Shown: positions 1-8,547, counted from the first letter of the stretch. The stretch: DNA of 64,000 nt from Lachnoclostridium sp. Marseille-P6806 (GCF_900625025.1 NZ_LR130578.1:210416-274415); one strand, 5' to 3'. Program-made: numbers and translations. The notes: a model not told the origin generated them from the letters alone.

Positions 1-1623
1 CCTGATATTGCGGATCCCGTATCCGTGATCCAGCGCATCAGCATCAGCGATCCCCACCCCGTCGTCCAGAACGGAAAATTCCAGCACGCCTCCGTTTCGC
101 TTCCCGCGCACTGTGACCGTACCCGGTCCGGGCTTCGGCTCGAGTCCGTGATAAACCGCATTCTCCACGAGCGGCTGGAGGATGAACGTAAGGATATATT
201 CCTCCCTCATCTTCTCCTCCACATCGATGTGCAGCGTGTACCGGCCGTGAAAACGGTAGTTCTGGAGCTTCATGTATGCCGCGATCCGCTGCATTTCACT
301 GCTGACCGGTATCAGCTTGTCCCCCTGATTGAGGCTCAGCTTGAAATTTTCGGAGAGGGACTGCACGAAATCGGCGATTTCATCCTCGTTTTTGAGAATG
401 GCCATGAAATACAGCGTATCCAGCGTATTATACAGAAAATGCGGATTAATCTGCGATTGGAGGAGCAGAAGCTCCGACTCCCGCTCCCGGATCGTTGACT
501 GAAGCAGTCGATCCTTGAGCTCCAGATTATTGTTGACAAGATCCTTGAAGCGGTTTCCGATCCTCCCCGCCTCGCTGTCGTCAAAGCTCGCCTCGACGCG
601 CAGATTTCCCTCGCCGACACTCCGTATCGTCCCCTCCAGCACCGACAGCGGCGCAGTAATCGTCCGCGAAACACGGGCCGAAACCGGAATTGCCAGCCCG
701 ATCAGCAGAAATGCCAGCAGAAGCGCCGTCATCGCGACGAGGCGGCTGCGGGAGAAAAGCTCCGCCTCTGAAATAGCGCTGACCACAGTCCAGCCGCTGA
801 TCCGGTTGTTCTCCTGCGCAAAAACATAACTTCCTCGGCCCTGTCCCCCAAAGGCCGCGAGAATCCCGGCAAGCTCCTCATCGTCTGCGGGAAGGGAGGT
901 ATACACCGGCCTCACCTTCCCAGCCGCGCTGTGTTCCCCGCTCCCGGGCGCATCTGCCGCAAGGATCAGATATTCCGAATTGTCATATCCCTCCTTCGGG
1001 GTCCCGAAAGCCGACGCGAGCGACGATTTCCGCACATTAAAAACGAGATACCCCATCGGCTCCCCCGAGGCGGACAGCAGGAGCTTGGCCACCGAGAAAG
1101 CATCATCTCTGCCGCTGTCAAAGAGAATGTTGCCGACATAAAAGACCTCGCGCCCCTTTGCTGCATCGCAGTCCGCCACCCATGCTCTCTGCAGAATATT
1201 TTCCTCTGTCTGGTACGGAACGATATAGCTGCGGTTTGAATCATTCTGCGAGGCAAAAACGATATTGCCCGCCATGTTGACTGCGAGAATATCCCGCACG
1301 GCATTTCCCGAAAAAAGCGGCTTCTGAAGCTGGTCGAGCAGGATGCGGCTGCCGCTCGCCGTGAACGTCCGGCTCCCCGGATTCTCCTCCGCAAATGCAC
1401 TCCGAAAGACAGTATTCGCAAGAAACGACCGTTCTTCATCAACGACGGACTTCAGCGTGATTTCCAGAACATGATTCGCAACCTGTATGCCGTCCGCATG
1501 GGCGGACTGATATTCCTCGCGTATCGTCCGGCTGGAGAAATAATAAAGAGCAGCGCCAAGAACCGTCGTGGTGAGCACCGCGACGGTTACAAGGGCAATG
1601 AATATCTGTTTGCGTATTGTCAT
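1..1623 (-). CDS. YesM-type sensor histidine kinase (partial, C-terminus off window)
   Basis: Membrane sensor kinase of the YesM/LytS class, which usually works with an AraC-type response regulator in sugar-uptake control. The reading frame runs from an ATG at 1623 to the window edge, giving 541 residues without a stop. Visible in order: an N-terminal membrane segment (about 6-28), a large extracellular sensor region, a second membrane segment near 290-312, a HAMP-like region, the H-box with QINPHFLYN near residue 392, the N-box LVENAVYHG near 484, the DDGVGI G-box near 522, and the beginning of the GYGIRNI box where the window ends. The start codon overlaps the stop of the upstream FGGY kinase in an ATGA arrangement, so the two are translationally coupled. 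The partner response regulator probably lies just beyond position 1. The ligand is unknown; a sugar related to the adjacent isomerase/kinase pathway is the natural guess. Confidence 0.9.
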   Translation of the reverse strand, partial: MTIRKQIFIALVTVAVLTTTVLGAALYYFSSRTIREEYQSAHADGIQVANHVLEITLKSVVDEERSFLANTVFRSAFAEENPGSRTFTASGSRILLDQLQKPLFSGNAVRDILAVNMAGNIVFASQNDSNRSYIVPYQTEENILQRAWVADCDAAKGREVFYVGNILFDSGRDDAFSVAKLLLSASGEPMGYLVFNVRKSSLASAFGTPKEGYDNSEYLILAADAPGSGEHSAAGKVRPVYTSLPADDEELAGILAAFGGQGRGSYVFAQENNRISGWTVVSAISEAELFSRSRLVAMTALLLAFLLIGLAIPVSARVSRTITAPLSVLEGTIRSVGEGNLRVEASFDDSEAGRIGNRFKDLVNNNLELKDRLLQSTIRERESELLLLQSQINPHFLYNTLDTLYFMAILKNEDEIADFVQSLSENFKLSLNQGDKLIPVSSEMQRIAAYMKLQNYRFHGRYTLHIDVEEKMREEYILTFILQPLVENAVYHGLEPKPGPGTVTVRGKRNGGVLEFSVLDDGVGIADADALDHGYGIRNIR

Positions 1624-3104
1624 TTATGCAGCGCCATGCCCACGGCAGCCCTCCAGCCCGCGTAGAGCTCATCCGCCTCCTGCCCGCTCATCGAAGGCTG
1701 ATAGCTCCGCCGCTCCACACTGTCAAAAAGCTCATGTCTGTCATAAAGACCGACCGCGAGCCCCGCCGCATAAGCAGCACCCATTCCGGAGAGCTCCTCG
1801 GTCGGCGGAACCGCGACCGGGATCCCGGTGATGTCGCTCTGAAACTGCATAAGGTAACGGTTGCCGGTAGGCCCGCCGTCCACACGGAGCTCCCGGAGCG
1901 GCAGTCCCGTATCAGCCTGCATCGCGCGCAGAACATCCGTGATCTGATAGGCAATACACTGCAGGGCATCACGCACGATTTCCGCACGCCCTGTCGTCCT
2001 TGACATGCCGCAGAGCAGCCCCCTCGCATGCGGAGCCCAATAAGGGGCCCCAAGGCCCGTGAAAGCAGGCACAAGATAGGAGCGGTCATCCGGATTCGCC
2101 ACTTCTGCGAGCGTCTGCGTCTGTCCCGCGGAATCGATAAGCCCCAGATCATCCTTGAGCCATGTGACGACCGCGCCGGTATAATTGATATTTCCCTCGA
2201 GGACATACTCCGCACGTCCCCCCATTCTCCACGCAAGAGAGGTCACCAAGCCGTTTCCGGAAAGCACCGGCCTGTCCCCTATATGCATCATGATCGACGA
2301 GCCGGTGCCGTAGGTCGCCTTTATCATGCCCTTTTCGAGACAGCCCTGACCGAACAGTGCGCCGTGCGAATCCCCCAGCACACCCCGGATGGGGATCGGG
2401 TACGGAAGGTAGCCCTCAAGGTCCGTCTCCCCGAAGTCGCCGTCTGAATCCGTGATCTCCGCGAGCACCTCCTCCGGCACGCCGAACAGAGCACATATCT
2501 CCTTGTCCCACGAGAGCGAGGCCAGATTGAACAGCTGCGTTCTCGAAGCATTGGAGCAGTCCGTGCGGTATACCCTGCCGTGCGTAAGCCGGTACACAAG
2601 ATAGCTGTCCATCGTCCCCATACGCAGACGCCCCTCTCTCAGAACGCGTCCCGCCTCCGGCACATTTTCCAGTATCCATGCGAGCTTTGCCCCAGGGAAG
2701 TACGGAGAGAGGCGGATCCCCGTCGCCGCATACACCCTCCCCGAAATATCTTCTCCGCTTTTTGCTATCCGCTCACAGAGCTCCGCCGCCCGCGCGCACT
2801 GCCAGACAACGGCATCGCAGACCGGCTTCCCCGCATCATCAAAAGCCACCGTGGTCTCCCGCTGGTTGCTGATGCCGAGCGCTGCGATCTCCTTTCTGTC
2901 AATCCCGGATCTGTCCACCACATTCCTGACGGCCTGCAGCGTGTTCGCATAGATCTCCTCCGGGTCATGGCTGACCCAGCCCCGTTCGCTCACAATCTGC
3001 CTGTGTGCGAGATCCGCCCGCTGCATGAGCCTGCCCCCGGCGTCGAAGAGCAGAGCCTTGGTCCCCTGCGTGCTCTGGTCGATGCTCAGAATATACTTTC
3101 CCAT
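1620..3104 (-). CDS. FGGY-family carbohydrate kinase, glycerol-kinase-like
   Basis: Cytoplasmic ATP-dependent sugar or polyol kinase, 494 residues, the usual length for FGGY kinases. The N-terminal phosphate-binding motif (LSIDQSTQGTKALLFD), the GWVSHDPEEIY stretch, NQRETTVAF and the C-terminal GGPTGNRYLMQF and GMGAAYAAG segments are all GlpK-like, so automatic annotation would probably say glycerol kinase. However, no glycerol facilitator or glycerol-3-phosphate dehydrogenase is nearby. It sits instead between a split transketolase and a sensor kinase, downstream of a FucI-like isomerase, so a ketose such as D-apulose is a more plausible substrate (inference). I chose the ATG at 3104 because AAGGATGAG lies just upstream and the IDQSTQG strand follows directly. 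Its TGA overlaps the histidine kinase ATG. Confidence 0.85.
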   Translation of the reverse strand: MGKYILSIDQSTQGTKALLFDAGGRLMQRADLAHRQIVSERGWVSHDPEEIYANTLQAVRNVVDRSGIDRKEIAALGISNQRETTVAFDDAGKPVCDAVVWQCARAAELCERIAKSGEDISGRVYAATGIRLSPYFPGAKLAWILENVPEAGRVLREGRLRMGTMDSYLVYRLTHGRVYRTDCSNASRTQLFNLASLSWDKEICALFGVPEEVLAEITDSDGDFGETDLEGYLPYPIPIRGVLGDSHGALFGQGCLEKGMIKATYGTGSSIMMHIGDRPVLSGNGLVTSLAWRMGGRAEYVLEGNINYTGAVVTWLKDDLGLIDSAGQTQTLAEVANPDDRSYLVPAFTGLGAPYWAPHARGLLCGMSRTTGRAEIVRDALQCIAYQITDVLRAMQADTGLPLRELRVDGGPTGNRYLMQFQSDITGIPVAVPPTEELSGMGAAYAAGLAVGLYDRHELFDSVERRSYQPSMSGQEADELYAGWRAAVGMALHK

Positions 3105-3168
3105 CGTCTCATCCTTATGTCTGGCCTGTCCCGGCAGACGTCTCTCCCGTATCCGCGCAGCGCAGGCA

Positions 3169-4104
3169 TCAGGCAAGCGCTTCCTTTGCCTTTTGGGCAA
3201 TGCCCTCTGCATTCATACCGTAATAGTCAAAAACCTCCGCAGAAGTCCCCGTGATGACGGGCTCGTCCGGAAGTGCGATTTCCAGCACCTTTTTCGGATC
3301 GTTCTCCGAGACGATCTGCGCGGTTATGGCGCCCAGTCCCCCGAACGGCGCGTGCTCCTCCACCGTGACGATGGCGCGTGTTGTCCGTGCCGCGCGGAGC
3401 ACCGCCTCCCTGTCGACCGGCTTCAGACAATACATGTCAAGGACCTGTGCGCTGATGCCCTCCGCCGCGAGCAGCTCCGCTGCATCCGCCGCAGGGCGCA
3501 CCATTTCTCCGCAGGCGAGGATCGCCACATCGCTCCCCTCCCGGACAAGCGTCGCCCTGTCCATTTCAAAGGGACAGTTTTCTTCCGTGTAGACGTCCTC
3601 CACCGGATTTCTTCCTGTCCGAATATAGGCCGGCTTCTCATCTGCCAGAAGGGCCTCGAACAGCTTTCTCGTCTGGAAGCGGTCCGAAGGAAGATATACG
3701 CGCATGCCCGGAATGGCTGTCATCGCTGCGATGTCCTGCGCGCTGTGATGGCTCATGCCCAGAGCACCATAGCTGATGCCTCCGGAAATCCCGATGAGCT
3801 TGACGTTCTGGCCGGAGTAGGCGCAGTCCACCTTGACCTGCTCATAGCTCCTCGTAGAGAGAAAGCTCGCCGGAGAGGCTGCGTAAGGTTTCTTTCCGCT
3901 CTTGGCAAGTCCCGCCGCGATACCGACGAGATCCTGTTCGGCGATACCGACCTCGACCGACTGCCCCGGGTATCGCTCGAAGAACGGGGTGAGCGACGCA
4001 GAGCCGCGGGAATCGCTGCACAGCACGACAATATCTTTGTCGACCACGGCATGCTCCATCAGAACATCGCAGATCACTTTGCGGTTCGGAATACGGTTAG
4101 ACAT
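3169..4104 (-). CDS. Transketolase, C-terminal subunit (split enzyme)
   Basis: Second half of a two-subunit thiamine-diphosphate transketolase, 311 residues, with the pyrimidine-binding and C-terminal domains. The VEVGIAEQDLVGIAAGLA segment carries the glutamate that activates the cofactor, and HHSAQDIAAMTAIPGM and RTGRNPVEDVY follow in the expected order. The start at 4104 lies eight bases inside the end of the N-terminal subunit gene, preceded by AGGAGGCG, so both halves are co-translated, consistent with a fixed complex. Split transketolases of this type handle unusual substrates in several bacterial pathways, including apulose 4-phosphate and sulfo-sugars. The adjacent isomerase and FGGY kinase favour the first, but a role as ordinary pentose-phosphate transketolase cannot be excluded from sequence. 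Confidence 0.88.
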   Translation of the reverse strand: MSNRIPNRKVICDVLMEHAVVDKDIVVLCSDSRGSASLTPFFERYPGQSVEVGIAEQDLVGIAAGLAKSGKKPYAASPASFLSTRSYEQVKVDCAYSGQNVKLIGISGGISYGALGMSHHSAQDIAAMTAIPGMRVYLPSDRFQTRKLFEALLADEKPAYIRTGRNPVEDVYTEENCPFEMDRATLVREGSDVAILACGEMVRPAADAAELLAAEGISAQVLDMYCLKPVDREAVLRAARTTRAIVTVEEHAPFGGLGAITAQIVSENDPKKVLEIALPDEPVITGTSAEVFDYYGMNAEGIAQKAKEALA

Positions 4105-4939
4105 TGAGAAGCGCCTCCTTTCCTGCATCCAGATCGCGGACGATGTGTTCATATTCCTCCACCGTCGGCACATGATGATGCCACTCCGCCTTGTTTTCCA
4201 TTACGGGGCTTCCCTTGCCCTTGACGGTATTCGCTATGAGGCAGGTGGGACATCCCTTTGTCTCACGGGCCTCTGCAAAGGCGGCATGCAGCGCATCAAG
4301 ATCATTGCCGTCCTCCACATTCACGACGTGCCAGCCAAAGGAGCGCACTCTGTCCGCCAGCTTCTCCTGCGCCATGACGTCCTCCGTACTGCCGGAAATC
4401 TGCAGCCGGTTCCTGTCGATTACGGCACAGAGCGTATCCAGTCCGTACATATGTCCGGACATGAAGCCCTCCCACACCGAGCCCTCCGCGAGCTCACCAT
4501 CACCCATGACCACATAGGTGCGGCTGTCCCTCCCGCTCATCCGGTTGCCGAGCGCCAGTCCCACCGCCACGGGAAGACCGTGGCCAAGAGAGCCCGAATT
4601 CATCTCCATGCCCGGCAGCTTGTTGTTCGGATGCCCGATATAAGGCGACCCGAAGCGGGAGAAACGCGCCCTGACATCCTCCAGATCAAGAAAGCCCCTC
4701 GCGCACAGGACCGCATAATACGCCTCCACGGCGTGTCCCTTGCTGAGAATAAAATAATCCCGATCCGGATCCTCCCGGTTCTCCGGGGAAATATTCATCT
4801 GGTTGAAATACAGCTCGATCAGTGTATCCATGACACTCATATCGCCGCCGATGTGGCCTCCGCCGCCCGCCATGATGATATCGAGCGTATCCCTGCGAAG
4901 GTCATATGCCCTGCGCTTCAGATTTTCCATGCTCTCCAT
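4097..4939 (-). CDS. Transketolase, N-terminal subunit (split enzyme)
   Basis: First half of the split transketolase, 280 residues, carrying the diphosphate-binding domain. Visible motifs are GGGGHIGGDMSVMDTL near the start, LSKGHAVEAYYAVL, SGSLGHGLPVAVGLALG and the thiamine-diphosphate motif beginning MGDGELAEGSVWEG and ending at DRNRLQ. The start at 4939 is preceded by AAAGGAGG at good spacing; a second in-frame ATG three codons later is possible. The stop overlaps the C-subunit start. A perfect 7-bp hairpin (4958-4976) sits immediately upstream of the ribosome site, between this gene and the isomerase. Confidence 0.88.
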   Translation of the reverse strand: MESMENLKRRAYDLRRDTLDIIMAGGGGHIGGDMSVMDTLIELYFNQMNISPENREDPDRDYFILSKGHAVEAYYAVLCARGFLDLEDVRARFSRFGSPYIGHPNNKLPGMEMNSGSLGHGLPVAVGLALGNRMSGRDSRTYVVMGDGELAEGSVWEGFMSGHMYGLDTLCAVIDRNRLQISGSTEDVMAQEKLADRVRSFGWHVVNVEDGNDLDALHAAFAEARETKGCPTCLIANTVKGKGSPVMENKAEWHHHVPTVEEYEHIVRDLDAGKEALLNV

Positions 4940-4957
4940 TCCGATCCTCCTTTCCCC

Positions 4958-4976
4958 TGCCGGAGCTCTTCCGGCA
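4958..4976 (-). promoter_or_regulatory. Hairpin in front of the transketolase ribosome site
   Basis: TGCCGGA and TCCGGCA form a perfect 7-bp stem with a 5-base loop, ending about 10 bases before the AAAGGAGG of the N-subunit. There is no U-run, so it is not a classical terminator. It may be a transcript-stabilising or processing hairpin in the isomerase-transketolase spacer. Confidence 0.45.
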
Positions 4977-5054
4977 CCCCGCGCTCTCTCTGTGGGCGCA
5001 GAGCACACAATACCATCTCAAGCACCATCCGGAGCTCATGCACGGCCTCAGGGC

Positions 5055-6482
5055 TCAGATTTCATCAAATACAACGTCCTCACCGCGCAGACAGGCCCGG
5101 ACCTTATCCTCGATCGGATCATAAAGATCCGGCGTGATGCCCAGATATTTGCACGCCTCATACAGAACCGGCACGACATCAGAATGAATGGCAACACAGT
5201 GATGAATATAGGGGCCCTCGACGATTTTGGCCTCGAGACGCTTCCAGTTGCTCACCTCTATCCAGAGATAGGTTCCTCTCGTGTAGGGGCCGTCGATCCC
5301 TTTCGCATGGCCCAGCAGCAGAAAATAATCCCCTCCGTCTCCGTCAAAACGCGCAATCGAAATTTTTCCGTGCCTTGCCTCTGCGGAAACCGCGCCGTTC
5401 TGCGGAAACGCAACCGGCACACAGATCGTGGGCTTCTCTTTCGCCACACTGATCGGCCACGGACCGCAGTGCTGCAGAAGCTCACCGTTATCGTTGTCAG
5501 GATGGCGCACCGTCCAGTCCGCAAACATCGCGCGGTGCTCGCCCATATCAGCCGCTTCCACCATGATCTGCGTGATCGCACCGTGAATATCGGTCTCACA
5601 GACGACCGGCAGTCCTTCCTCGATAAGGAGGGAATTTGCCGCGCAGGGCATGATCCCTATCTCGTCCTGCAGCGCATTCCAGCACTGGATCGCCGCCGCG
5701 CCCGCTCCGTACCTGTCCGCAAGATTCCGCATCGCACATTTGAGAGAGGCGACCGAGGTCAGGTATCTTTCCTCAATGTCGCAGTTCATATTGGCGCGGC
5801 AGTATTCAACCACTCCGCGGATCTTCTCCGGCTCTTCCGCCTCCAGACGGTGCATCTCCTTATAGAGCTCCGGCAGCGGCACCGGCGCGAGCTGTATGTT
5901 GAATTTCTCAAGCAGCTCCCCCTCATTGCACATCGTCGACCAGAAATCGAAAGGCCGCGGCCCTATCTGCAGAACACGCAGTCCGCGGAATTTCTTGACC
6001 ACATTGCAGACACGCAGGAAATCCCGCATTCCGCGTTCAAACTCCGGATCCTCCAGACCGCAGTTGGTCATATAGGTAAACGGAACGCCGAAACGGCGCA
6101 GCACCTTGCCGGTCGCAAAGAGACCACACTGCGAATCCCGCTCACGTGAGCCTTTCGCATCAGGTCTTTCGTCTCTCGGCCCCCAGAGCAGCACCGGTAC
6201 ATCCAGCTCTTTCGCAAGACGCGCACACTCATATTCCGTACCGAAATTCTCATGTGCAAGAAAGAGTCCATCGATCTTCTCCTCTCTGAATTTCTGTGCA
6301 ATCTTCCTGCGATCCTCATCGTCGTAAAGAAGACCCTCCTCATTGAATTCCCTGATATCTACGTAATCGATGCCGAGCTCATCCATTTTTTTTCTCGTGT
6401 AGTCGGCGTATCGCACCGCGGCCGGTGCACTGAAAATCGCACGCCGTGTGGGCGCAAAACCGATTCTGATCTGTGCCGTCAT
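5055..6482 (-). CDS. L-fucose/L-arabinose isomerase family protein
   Basis: Cytoplasmic aldose-ketose isomerase of the FucI/AraA fold, 475 residues, shorter than classical FucI (about 590). The C-terminal half shows likely metal and catalytic positions: a glutamate in VVCETDIHGAI, an aspartate in MFADWTV, and histidines in YIHHCVAIHSD. FucI itself is not expected here, since no fuculose kinase or aldolase follows. Instead an FGGY kinase and transketolase complete the operon, so the product ketose is probably phosphorylated and then cleaved by transketolase. D-apiose to D-apulose is my preferred reaction (inference). The ATG at 6482 follows AAAGGATGGAAAGGG. This is the first gene of the leftward operon, with regulatory repeats at 6618-6661. 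Confidence 0.8.
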   Translation of the reverse strand: MTAQIRIGFAPTRRAIFSAPAAVRYADYTRKKMDELGIDYVDIREFNEEGLLYDDEDRRKIAQKFREEKIDGLFLAHENFGTEYECARLAKELDVPVLLWGPRDERPDAKGSRERDSQCGLFATGKVLRRFGVPFTYMTNCGLEDPEFERGMRDFLRVCNVVKKFRGLRVLQIGPRPFDFWSTMCNEGELLEKFNIQLAPVPLPELYKEMHRLEAEEPEKIRGVVEYCRANMNCDIEERYLTSVASLKCAMRNLADRYGAGAAAIQCWNALQDEIGIMPCAANSLLIEEGLPVVCETDIHGAITQIMVEAADMGEHRAMFADWTVRHPDNDNGELLQHCGPWPISVAKEKPTICVPVAFPQNGAVSAEARHGKISIARFDGDGGDYFLLLGHAKGIDGPYTRGTYLWIEVSNWKRLEAKIVEGPYIHHCVAIHSDVVPVLYEACKYLGITPDLYDPIEDKVRACLRGEDVVFDEI

Positions 6483-6617
6483 TCCCTTTCCATCCTTTCC
6501 GGGAGCATTCCCTGCCTGAAAAACCGCCCCCCGCTTCCGCAGTCACCCGTTCCCACATCCGGAAAATCCAAAATTCTTTCTCTGGGACTCCGTAATTACC
6601 CTGATGATAGCAAGGTT

Positions 6618-6661
6618 TTTTCTAAATTTAAATCTATAATTTAGTTTATATTTTCTAAATT
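6618..6661. promoter_or_regulatory. Cluster of CTAAATT operator-like sites
   Basis: Two identical 11-bp direct copies (TTTTCTAAATT) start 33 bp apart, three helical turns, and an inverted CTAAATT copy lies between them. They overlap the position where a -35 box of the isomerase promoter would be. Direct repeats near -35 are typical for AraC-type response regulators paired with YesM-like kinases, such as the kinase encoded at the end of this operon. Confidence 0.45.
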
Positions 6662-6690
6662 CTTCCAAGTTTATTCCCGCGAGCAATGAG

Positions 6691-6720
6691 CCAAATGGAC
6701 ATGCTTGCATGTCCATTTGG
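6691..6720. repeat. Perfect 14-bp palindrome with 2-base loop
   Basis: Arms CCAAATGGACATGC and GCATGTCCATTTGG are exact reverse complements separated by TT. Flanking GCGAGCAATG and GAATGCCGCGAGG look like degraded outer repeats. It has no U-run on either side, so it resembles an intergenic repeat element rather than a terminator. Confidence 0.7.
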
Positions 6721-6785
6721 CGAATGCCGCGAGGGTCAAATCTCCCCCGCCCCTTGGGGTGCACAAATCGGAAACAAACTAAATC

Positions 6786-6811
6786 ATGCCCCGTAGCTTG
6801 CTGCGGGGCAT
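6786..6811. repeat. Palindrome ATGCCCCG ... CGGGGCAT with inner stem
   Basis: An 8-bp outer stem and an inner AGC/GCT stem are separated by a single T-G mismatch. GTCAAAT at 6735-6741 and ATTTGAC at 6810-6816 form an outer inverted pair, making a nested structure just upstream of a possible LacI-gene promoter. Confidence 0.6.
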
Positions 6812-6954
6812 TTGACTTGCAGATATTTATTATTCTGATACACTGTCCTACAGAATCATAAAGTCCTGCATGAGGATGGAGCGGTGCGAAGCGCCGCGGG
6901 AATCCGAATGCAGGGAGGATTGCGGGAGCCGCACCGCCCCGGAACAGGATGCCC

Positions 6955-7947
6955 ATGACCTCCAAAGAACTGGCAAAACTCCTTGGATTATCCGAGACCT
7001 CCGTCTCCTTTGCACTGAACGGCAAGGCGGGAGTCTCCACACAGACCCGCAACCGTGTACTCGAAGCGGCGGAAAAATACGGAATGCCGCCGCGCAGACC
7101 AGCGGCGCCATCTGCCGGCACCATCTGTCTGCTTTATTACCGCAAGCACGGGGCCGTTCTCAATGACAGCTCCTTTTTCACCGAACTCACCGAAGGGGTA
7201 GAGCAGAAATGCGCGGAGGAGGGCTGGCGCGTCAGCCTCGTCAATGTATATTCTCCCGAGGATCTGGAAATACAGATCCGCGAGCTTTCCAATATGAAGA
7301 CCGCCGGTCTCATGATCCTCGGGACAGAAATGAAGCAGGATGATTTCAATATCCTTCCGTTTGCCGAAATCCCCTGCCTCCTGCTCGATAATCATTTTAT
7401 TTCCGCCCGCATCGACTCTGTTCAGATCAACAATACCGACGGCGCCTTTACCGCCGCCAATTATCTTATCAAAAAGCTCAAGGTGCAGCCGGGGTATCTT
7501 CATTCCTCTTACCCCATCAACAATTTTGATCAGCGCACCGAGGGCTTCCACAAGGCCCTTCGCCACAACGGAATGTCTGTTTCCAATATCGTCGTCCATG
7601 AATTGACCCCCTCCATAGACGGCGCCTTTGCCGATATGACAGCTATATTGGAAAGCGGGGAAAAGCCCGTCCGGTCCTACTTTGCCGATAATGACCAGAT
7701 CGCGATCGGCGCCATGCGGGCACTCCGCGAAAAGGGCTTTCGCATCCCGGAGGATGTCGCTCTCATAGGCTTTGACGACATCCCCATGTGCAGCTATACC
7801 GAACCGCCGCTTTCCACCGTCCATGTTCCAAAGCACCATATGGGCATCGTGGCCGCGGAGCGGCTTCTCTCCGCAATCCGAACGGGAGATCGCTATTCGG
7901 TCAATATTGAAATTTCCACCAATCTGGTACTGCGCCGGACAATCTGA
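6955..7947 (+). CDS. LacI-family transcriptional regulator
   Basis: DNA-binding repressor, 330 residues. The N-terminal helix-turn-helix is clear: MTSKELAKLLGLSETSVSFAL followed by NGKAGVSTQTRNRVLEAAEKYG. The rest is a periplasmic-binding-protein-like sensor domain ending with the conserved segments FRIPEDVALIGFDDIPMC and PPLSTVHVPKHHMG. The second ATG (6955) is better spaced from GGAACAGG than the first (6949), and MTSKELA is the usual beginning for the family. It diverges from the isomerase-transketolase-kinase operon and is probably its ligand-responsive regulator, alongside the two-component system at the operon's end (inference). Confidence 0.9.
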   Translation: MTSKELAKLLGLSETSVSFALNGKAGVSTQTRNRVLEAAEKYGMPPRRPAAPSAGTICLLYYRKHGAVLNDSSFFTELTEGVEQKCAEEGWRVSLVNVYSPEDLEIQIRELSNMKTAGLMILGTEMKQDDFNILPFAEIPCLLLDNHFISARIDSVQINNTDGAFTAANYLIKKLKVQPGYLHSSYPINNFDQRTEGFHKALRHNGMSVSNIVVHELTPSIDGAFADMTAILESGEKPVRSYFADNDQIAIGAMRALREKGFRIPEDVALIGFDDIPMCSYTEPPLSTVHVPKHHMGIVAAERLLSAIRTGDRYSVNIEISTNLVLRRTI

Positions 7948-8031
7948 AGCTCAGCCCCAAACAGTCCCCCAAAATTCGGCCTTCTGCACGGACACTCTTG
8001 ACATGCCACCCGAATTCATGGCAAAAACGAA

Positions 8032-8067
8032 CAAGGCCTGACCGGCAGGAATGCCGTTCAGGCCTTG
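8032..8067. terminator. Terminator shared by LacI gene and rplT
   Basis: A 16-bp stem with one mismatch and a GGAA loop lies between the convergent LacI and rplT genes. On the minus strand it is followed by TTCGTTTTTG, a good rho-independent tail for the infC-rpmI-rplT operon. On the plus strand a T-run appears only 9 bases later, so bidirectional function is possible. Confidence 0.8.
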
Positions 8068-8085
8068 CAGACAGTTTTTGAATGA

Positions 8086-8457
8086 TCAATTTTTTTCCGG
8101 CGCAGAAACCTTCTCCTCCGCCAGCTTCGCAAGCGCTGCGAATCCCGCCGCGTCGTTCACTGCCATCTCCGCAAGCATCTTGCGGTTGATGTCGACGCCG
8201 GCCAACTTCAGCCCGTGCATCAGTCTGCTGTAAGAAATGCCGCTCATGCGGGCCGCCGCGTTGATACGGGTGATCCACAGCGATCTCATATCTCTCTTTC
8301 TCTGCTTGCGTCCCGCAAAGGAAGAGGCGAGCGCTCTCATAACCGACTGCTTGGCCACTCTGTACTGCTTGGAACGGGCTCCGCGGTATCCCTTTGCCAG
8401 CTTCAGAACTCTGTTATGCTTCTTCTTGGCGTTTAAGCCACCTTTAATACGTGCCAT
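8086..8457 (-). CDS. rplT: 50S ribosomal protein L20
   Basis: Large-subunit ribosomal protein, 123 residues, which binds 23S rRNA early in assembly and represses its own operon in many bacteria. The basic N-terminus (MARIKGGLNAKKKHNRVLKL), the RDMRSLWITRINAAAR core and the NRKMLAEMAV C-terminal part are typical. It is the last gene of infC-rpmI-rplT and is preceded by GGAGGATAATTCAGC. The terminator at 8032-8067 follows. Confidence 0.98.
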   Translation of the reverse strand: MARIKGGLNAKKKHNRVLKLAKGYRGARSKQYRVAKQSVMRALASSFAGRKQRKRDMRSLWITRINAAARMSGISYSRLMHGLKLAGVDINRKMLAEMAVNDAAGFAALAKLAEEKVSAPEKN

Positions 8458-8547
8458 GCTGAATTATCCTCCAATCTGATTGTCCCCGCAAAAGCTCCCG
8501 GCGCGCACCGTCGTCCGGAGTTCTCAGGGTTTCTGCCGCCGTTCCGC

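Larger units (their letters stand above)
6483..6954. other. Divergent regulatory region between isomerase operon and LacI gene
   Basis: This 472-bp non-coding stretch holds the outward promoters. Near the isomerase it is AT-rich, with an 11-bp direct repeat TTTTCTAAATT at 6618-6628 and 6651-6661 and an inverted copy of CTAAATT at 6638-6644. A weak minus-strand -10 box (TATCAT, 6604-6609) follows them, with no good -35, suggesting an activated promoter. Two palindromes lie in the centre (6691-6720 and 6786-6811). On the LacI side TTGACT (6812-6817) and TGATAC (6836-6841), 18 bp apart, form a possible promoter. Confidence 0.6.

Noticed and set aside
1620..3104. True glycerol kinase glpK
   Set aside because: Sequence is GlpK-like, but the operon contains sugar isomerase and transketolase genes and no glycerol genes; I kept the general FGGY call.
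3169..6482. Sulfoquinovose (sulfo-transketolase) pathway
   Set aside because: Split transketolase occurs there too, but that route does not need an FGGY kinase, and no sulfosugar-related gene is visible; kept only as an alternative.
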